A stretch of 64,000 bases of DNA from NCBI GenBank assembly GCA_029531795.1, contig JAPEIS010000015.1:558001-622000 (forward strand), given 5' to 3'. Below, piece after piece: positions 58,948-64,000 of the stretch. Position 1 is the first letter of the stretch. Every line of letters starts with the position of its first letter. This DNA comes from Sclerotinia nivalis (taxonomy: Eukaryota > Ascomycota > Leotiomycetes > Helotiales > Sclerotiniaceae). Position numbers and translations under genes: made by a program. The notes below the pieces were generated by a model that was not told the DNA's origin, did no database searches, and saw nothing but the letters and a program-made list of their open reading frames with translations.

Positions 58948-60683
58948 ATGGCAACACGACCAGGGGAGGATCTAGCAGCTACTTTGTATGTGAACGTCTT
59001 GAATCTCTTTATACAAGCATTTGGTCTAATATATTCCAGGTTCGCAGATATACATTATTACTATGGACCGCCAACGACCAAACCACCTCACCACAGATTC
59101 GATAAAAGCTCATATGTCTATCTTTTCGAGAATGCAGGTCAGAGAAGAGCTCGACTTGAAATAGCTAACAATGCCGGTACTCCAGATCAAGATGCATTTA
59201 CTGGCCGTAAGTATTGTATATTTGGCTCGAATGCGAAAATCACAATTGCTGATATCACCCATTAACAGACCTCGACTCTGCTCACGTCAAATACTCTTAT
59301 AAACACACCACACTCGTCACTTTGACTGTAGATGGATCCAACGGACAGCAACGAAATAGTCCCATTGATGCCCAAGAATGGCATTTACCAACCTTTGACC
59401 CTCGAAATGAGAACAAATACATGTACAGACTTCACACAATTGATTTATACTTCTGGAGTAAAGAAGATGCACTCAATTTTGTGAATGGGGTGCGGAGAGT
59501 CTTACCACAACATCAGATTACAATTGAGGATGAGCCGATACCACCACCATCTCACGCAGACGAGATGAGCCCAGTGGTTCAACAATTGGAAAATGTAGCT
59601 ATCTCGGATCCTTCATATCAACATGGTAGGACCAAGACATCTCGAACTTCTCCTCCAGCTGCTATAAAAGTCTCATTTCCTGGACCCCCAAGTTCCTCGA
59701 GTCCACAGTCACAAGCTCCTACTACTACTTTTGCCCCAATGGCCTATAATCCAGCTGCACCAGCTGCCCCTGAAGTTATCCAGCATCGAGAAAAGACACC
59801 TCCACCCGAAGATGGAGCTGGAAATCCACTTGTGCATGCAGCAACTTCAGACCAAGGACAATTCTCTCCACCCTCACAATTTCAGCAACATCCAGGCTTT
59901 TCAGCAACAGCCCCACCACCACAATTTCAAAGGCAGCAAACTTTCCCTATGATGTCTCCACCGCAACATTCGGCGCACGGACAAGGTAATTTCAAGGCAG
60001 CAACTCCACCACCGCAACATACCAATACCCCTCCGAACTCCAACTACCACCCTGGCTCTGTCCCATCTACAACCGCACTTCGTTCCCCATTTTCCCCACA
60101 ATTTGCACCTCAAACCACTTCATTTGCACCTCCACCCACATCAAACTCTCCTAACACTTTCGCATTACCCCCCACTGACAATAACCCACCTCTCGCAACT
60201 CCCACGGGCCCTGCACCACCCGCCTACTCCTCACCCCCTATCTCACCAACCCAAGGGCCCATAACCCAATATGCGACCTTCCCTTCCACCAGCTCCTACC
60301 CAACCCACAACCTACCTACCCCAGGCCTGTTCTCCCCTGGTTTCGCCCCCCAACACCAAAACCCTCCTGTTTCCTCTCCCGCCCCAGGTCTCCAACCTCT
60401 ATCCCCTCCAGGAGGTTTTGCAAACTATACGTACACGGGTGTGCAAAACAGTTTTGGACAACCGTTGATGACACAAAGTGATTACAATATTCATCAACAG
60501 GTTTATAGACCAACTGAAATAGAGGCGGAGTTAAAGAAAAATGGGGGTGGAAAGAGAAAGAAAGATGCAGAAAATGGGAAGGGTAAGGAAAAGGGACCGA
60601 GAGGGAGATTGGAGGATAATGCGGCAAGGTTGGAAAAGGGAGTTACGGGGATTTTAAAGAAGCTTGAGAAGAAGTATGGATAG
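58948..60683 (+). CDS. Conserved fungal protein with long Pro/Gln/Ser-rich region
   Basis: Two exons, 58948-59206 and 59269-60683, join to 557 residues starting MATRPGEDLAATLYVNVLNL. The first 175 residues look folded and conserved: FADIHYYYGPP, VYLFENAGQRRARLEIANNA, then across the intron LDSAHVKYSYKHTTLVTLTV and YRLHTIDLYFWSKEDALNFV. About 185-490 is low complexity, Pro/Gln/Ser/Thr-rich and probably disordered. The end is basic and helical (KKNGGGKRKKDAENGKGKEK; then LEDNAARLEKGVTGILKKLE). No family name is recalled. The folded N-terminus with a modular disordered tail suggests a scaffold, but that is only inference. Confidence 0.85.
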
Positions 60684-62404
60684 GTGAGTCTTGAGGTTTG
60701 AGGTGGATGGGAAGATGAAAAGATGAAAGATAAGAAGCGGAGAAGGAAGACTAGGGAGAGTAAAAGTGACAAGAGAGAAAGAGAGGGATCTGTTGATGTT
60801 AATGTTGTAATGAATGAGGTTGTGTCTTTATCTCATCTTATGCTATTTAGCCGGTTCTTTTTTTGTAGGGTTTTTAGGATTTTAGGATAATGCAATTGAT
60901 ACCTCTTATTTTCCAGATGTGTAATTCCTCATTCTTTGTTAGTTTAAATATCATATACTATACGAGCTTTGAGTCCGCCCTTCAGCGCCTGAAAAATAAG
61001 AGGAGCTGCCATTCCTTTTATTTTTCTTAAGGCATTTCAAAATTTATCTCGCAACTCGTCCTCCGAAGAAATAATATTATTATTTTTATTGCAATTCATT
61101 ACCAGTAAGGCGCAATGTGAATGTCCCTCAAGAGCGCCAACTTACTGATCTCGCCGTCGATGTAGTTATTAGAAAATTTACAATTGCTATTATTCCAACA
61201 TCTTTTCCAATTGTACTTTATCAATTGTTATCAAGAAGTATATTAACATTTCCAGAAATTCTTTTTGGCTATATGTGACATTTTTGAGAGAAAAGTTCTG
61301 GTTTGTTGTGGGTTTTTGTCGTTGTGAAAAGGTGAAAAAGAATACATTGTATATATGTAATCTTATGAAAAGGAATAACATCTTGTAGGAAAATTAATAT
61401 ATTCCAGGTATGTATCTATCTATCTATTTATTTATTTATTTCCTGATAATGAAAAACAAAAAATAAAAAATAAAAACCAAAAACCAAAAACTAAAAACTA
61501 AAGAAAAACATACTGTACGGAGTACTTTGTATATCTCTTGTTAATACATTCTGTGTTGTGAGAAGTGGATTGGAGATGTAGATTGGAAATGTAGATGGAA
61601 ATGTAGATGGAAATGTAGATGGAAATGTAGATTGGAAATGTAGATGGAAATATAGATGGAAATGTAACATTACTCCAGTACATTTAATAGTATATACCAT
61701 ATACTGTATATTTAATATCATGATTGATACATAGAGGTAGATACAGAGACAGACACTCACTATTCGATTTATTCTTTCAATTCTTTCAATCCCTTCACAC
61801 TCACTTCCAAAGTTCATTCATTCAGCTTCTATTGTTATTCTCAATTTACCACACACACATGTACTACCGTACTGTTAAATATTCTATCTTTCCTTCCTTT
61901 TCCTTCCTTTCCTTTGCCTTTCCTTACTTTCCTCTCCTTTTCCTTCCTCCCTCACAGACTCATCTTCTTCTATCACCGTATCATATCCACCCCCCTTTAT
62001 CCTTATATATCCCCGCTTTAGCGCTTTGGCGAAAGTAATCTTGGGTATCTCATTTGTATTTGCAAAAAAATACTTTGGGTATGTACGAGAACCGATTTAG
62101 AAGAAAAAGAAATGTTAAAAAAAAGAACGAAACGAATAAACAAGTCAAGTAATAGCAACAGTAGCTAGGATTTCCATTCCTTCCCAGATCCTTCCTCGCT
62201 CCATCCCAATTTGTTATGAAAGCAAATGCGCCATCGCAATGCCCATTTACACCAGAACACCAAACCCTTCGATAATCATTGCCCAATGCCCAACCCAGAA
62301 CAAATGAAAGAAAATATGCGTTGTGATGCAAATTTATGAGTGGTGATGCAACCTCCTGATTCGTACAAAACTCCTCTTTCTCCCTTCCCGCTACCCTTGT
62401 GCCC
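60684..62404. other. Intergenic region with minisatellite and simple repeats
   Basis: CTAT/TTTA repeats near 61417-61440, a purine-rich AAAAACAAAAA-type tract at about 61448-61502, a 12-bp minisatellite at 61571-61668 and a TTCC pyrimidine tract near 61889-61950. No gene supported. Confidence 0.7.
61571..61668. repeat. 12-13 bp minisatellite (GTAGATGGAAAT)
   Basis: About eight head-to-tail copies of GTAGATGGAAAT, some with an extra T (GTAGATTGGAAAT). It lies in non-coding DNA and its minus-strand translation gives a meaningless repeated frame. Confidence 0.92.
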
Positions 62405-64000
62405 TTACGAACGTGTCTGCAACCTCGAAGTAAAAGTCGAAACCCACGGACTAGTAGGTGGGGCAATCGGTACCGACTCCGAACTTTCATCTCTCGTCTT
62501 TGGCACCAGCATTTCACTCGGTTCCCCCGAAGAAGCGAAAAGCGCGAAGTGAATATCCTGAGTTAAATCCTTCAATTGCTCATCCGTCTCTGTTGGTACA
62601 TCAAGATCTCCCTTATCCATATGTTGTTCCGCGGCCGCTCTCCTCGCTTCTCTCAGGAGACTCGCTCCAATGGCTGACATCCCCTCGTTATCGATTTCGA
62701 CATCATCATCGTCAAATTCGGCCGGTGCTAAGACACGAGGTGCAAGGGGTCCTATATCGCTGGTTTTTACTCGGTAGTCCAATGCTCGTTTTCCTTCATT
62801 GATGAGTTCTTCGGTCCAGCCTAGACATTTCTTAAGGCTTTGATTCATTTTTTGACTGTCAATGAGTTGCTGTTGATGTTTTGATAAATCAAGGCGCAAT
62901 CTTTTTTCATCTTTTTTTCGATGTTTGAGATCGTGTTCCGCTACCGCACCCGGACTTAATGTTCCATCATCGATAAAATCTTCTTCAGAACTCATACCCT
63001 CTTCCTCTTCATCTTCCTCGTCTTCTAGATCAAAATTTTCCTGACTATTATCTGATAGATCGTTGCTCTCTTTCTCATCTACGACCGACAAAGCTCCACT
63101 CGTTGCACGTGATGATGCTCTTGTGGCCATGGATAAACGACCGGAACGACTCAGTCGTTTATATCTTCGTAGTTCAGCTGTTTGTTTCCTCATCTCTCGT
63201 TCTAAAGTTCGATTTATAGCCTCAAGGGATGAATTCGTAATCTCCAGATCTAACACCTTTCTTTCATTTCGTGCGATCGCTGCTAATTCGTTCATGCGTT
63301 CTATCGAACCCCCGGCTTTGAGGACTTCTTCTTTTGCTTCCCCTTCAGAAGAAATCGACTCACTGTCCTCTTCATCATCCTCATCTTCATCCTCGTCTTC
63401 ACTTTCCCCTTCTTCGTCTTCTTCTTCCTCTCCCTTTTCCTCGCCTTCCAGAATTCCATCCGTATGTGTTATCGAAGCCGGACTTGATGGTTCCGTTATC
63501 GTAATTGGATTTGGTATATCCATAGAATGGCCTCCTGATGAAACCTTCCTTGTCAATACCAATCTCTCCATAGATGATCCTGTACTTGTTGTTCGTTGAT
63601 GGCCATAATTTCCATCTGCACTTGTTCTCCTTGAATGTGTGAGATTAATATTATTCGCCGATTGCCCACGCAGGCCAGCTTTTGGTCGAGGTAAAACAGG
63701 AGAAGCCAGTGGGGTTGGAGACCTGACTGATGAAATTGAGGCATATGGAGTATTTGATTTTTGTGGTGATGTAGGTCGTTGCGAAGGAGATGTCGTAACA
63801 TTTGCTAGTCGTGGTGATGTAACTCGAGAATGAGTCGAGAGAACCGAACTTGGGCGAGGAGGCGCAAAGTGTGGTGAAGGTGATAATCCTATTTCAGGAG
63901 TGCCATTGGCATGAAAGAATTTCGCATGCCCTCTTTCTTCTCCAGTAGTTGATCCTACCGTTGATGCTCCAGAACGAGGTGACGGTTTCTTGGGAACTTT
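62405..64000 (-). CDS. Acidic coiled-coil protein, 5' end outside the window (partial)
   Basis: The frame is open from the right edge of the window to a stop at 62405, at least 531 codons, so the start lies beyond 64000. The first visible part is Ser/Pro/Thr-rich (KVPKKPSPRSGASTVGSTTG, GHAKFFHANGTPEIGLSPSP). Then comes a very acidic block (EEDEEGESEDEDEDEDDEED), a coiled coil (about IERMNELAAIARNERKVLDL on to RRYKRLSR), a second acidic block, a further helical stretch (RLRLDLSKHQQQLIDSQKMN) and a C-terminal region with LGWTEELINEGKRALDYRVK and SLLREARRAAAEQHMDKGDL. An ATG at 63571 is internal, not the start. I do not recognise the family. Confidence 0.8.
   Translation of the reverse strand, partial: KVPKKPSPRSGASTVGSTTGEERGHAKFFHANGTPEIGLSPSPHFAPPRPSSVLSTHSRVTSPRLANVTTSPSQRPTSPQKSNTPYASISSVRSPTPLASPVLPRPKAGLRGQSANNINLTHSRRTSADGNYGHQRTTSTGSSMERLVLTRKVSSGGHSMDIPNPITITEPSSPASITHTDGILEGEEKGEEEEDEEGESEDEDEDEDDEEDSESISSEGEAKEEVLKAGGSIERMNELAAIARNERKVLDLEITNSSLEAINRTLEREMRKQTAELRRYKRLSRSGRLSMATRASSRATSGALSVVDEKESNDLSDNSQENFDLEDEEDEEEEGMSSEEDFIDDGTLSPGAVAEHDLKHRKKDEKRLRLDLSKHQQQLIDSQKMNQSLKKCLGWTEELINEGKRALDYRVKTSDIGPLAPRVLAPAEFDDDDVEIDNEGMSAIGASLLREARRAAAEQHMDKGDLDVPTETDEQLKDLTQDIHFALFASSGEPSEMLVPKTRDESSESVPIAPPTSPWVSTFTSRLQTRS

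Overview
The window is nuclear DNA of a filamentous ascomycete, most likely a leotiomycete close to Botrytis or Sclerotinia. The evidence is the gene content: a fungal phytochrome, a FluG-type protein, a Clr5-domain protein, a 2EXR-type protein and a MARVEL-like protein. The short GT..AG introns (about 45-120 bases), monocistronic genes on both strands and AT-rich intergenic DNA full of simple repeats agree. The genus is an inference from gene style, not from a search. No rRNA, tRNA, CRISPR array, intact transposon or prophage was seen.

Layout. From 1 to 5.8 kb there is no convincing gene, only two short minisatellites. From 5.9 to 24 kb lie a large conserved fungal protein of unknown function, a MARVEL-like membrane protein, the diphthamide enzyme subunit DPH2, a Clr5-domain protein followed by a decayed coding relic, a small Ser-rich protein and a six-exon amidase. 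From 24 to 33 kb is an accessory-looking stretch of small orphan proteins, many with one membrane segment. It includes a tail-anchored protein with three PPxY motifs, a protein ending in four acidic 19-residue repeats, two tandem MDYL paralogues, a broken relative and a disrupted 2EXR gene. From 33 to 35.4 kb is the membrane-linked kinase IKS1. From 37 to 39.4 kb are two more small membrane proteins, the second followed by a decayed tail.

From 39.8 kb on the gene set is mostly core: the WDR6/Trm734 partner of the tRNA wobble 2'-O-methyltransferase, the GPI-transamidase subunit Gpi17/PIG-S, a Fat1-type very-long-chain acyl-CoA synthetase, a six-exon phytochrome hybrid kinase, a FluG-like amidohydrolase/glutamine-synthetase fusion, mitochondrial ribosomal protein uS8m, a Pro/Gln-rich conserved protein, and the C-terminal part of a large acidic coiled-coil protein that runs off the right edge.

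Most interesting points. The phytochrome keeps its chromophore cysteine, ATPase motifs and receiver aspartate, but the spliced H-box has alanine where the phospho-accepting histidine belongs. It sits head to head with the fluG-like gene, so a light sensor and a sporulation-signal gene share one intergenic region. The 27-31 kb block looks like a local expansion of small membrane proteins, part alive and part decaying.
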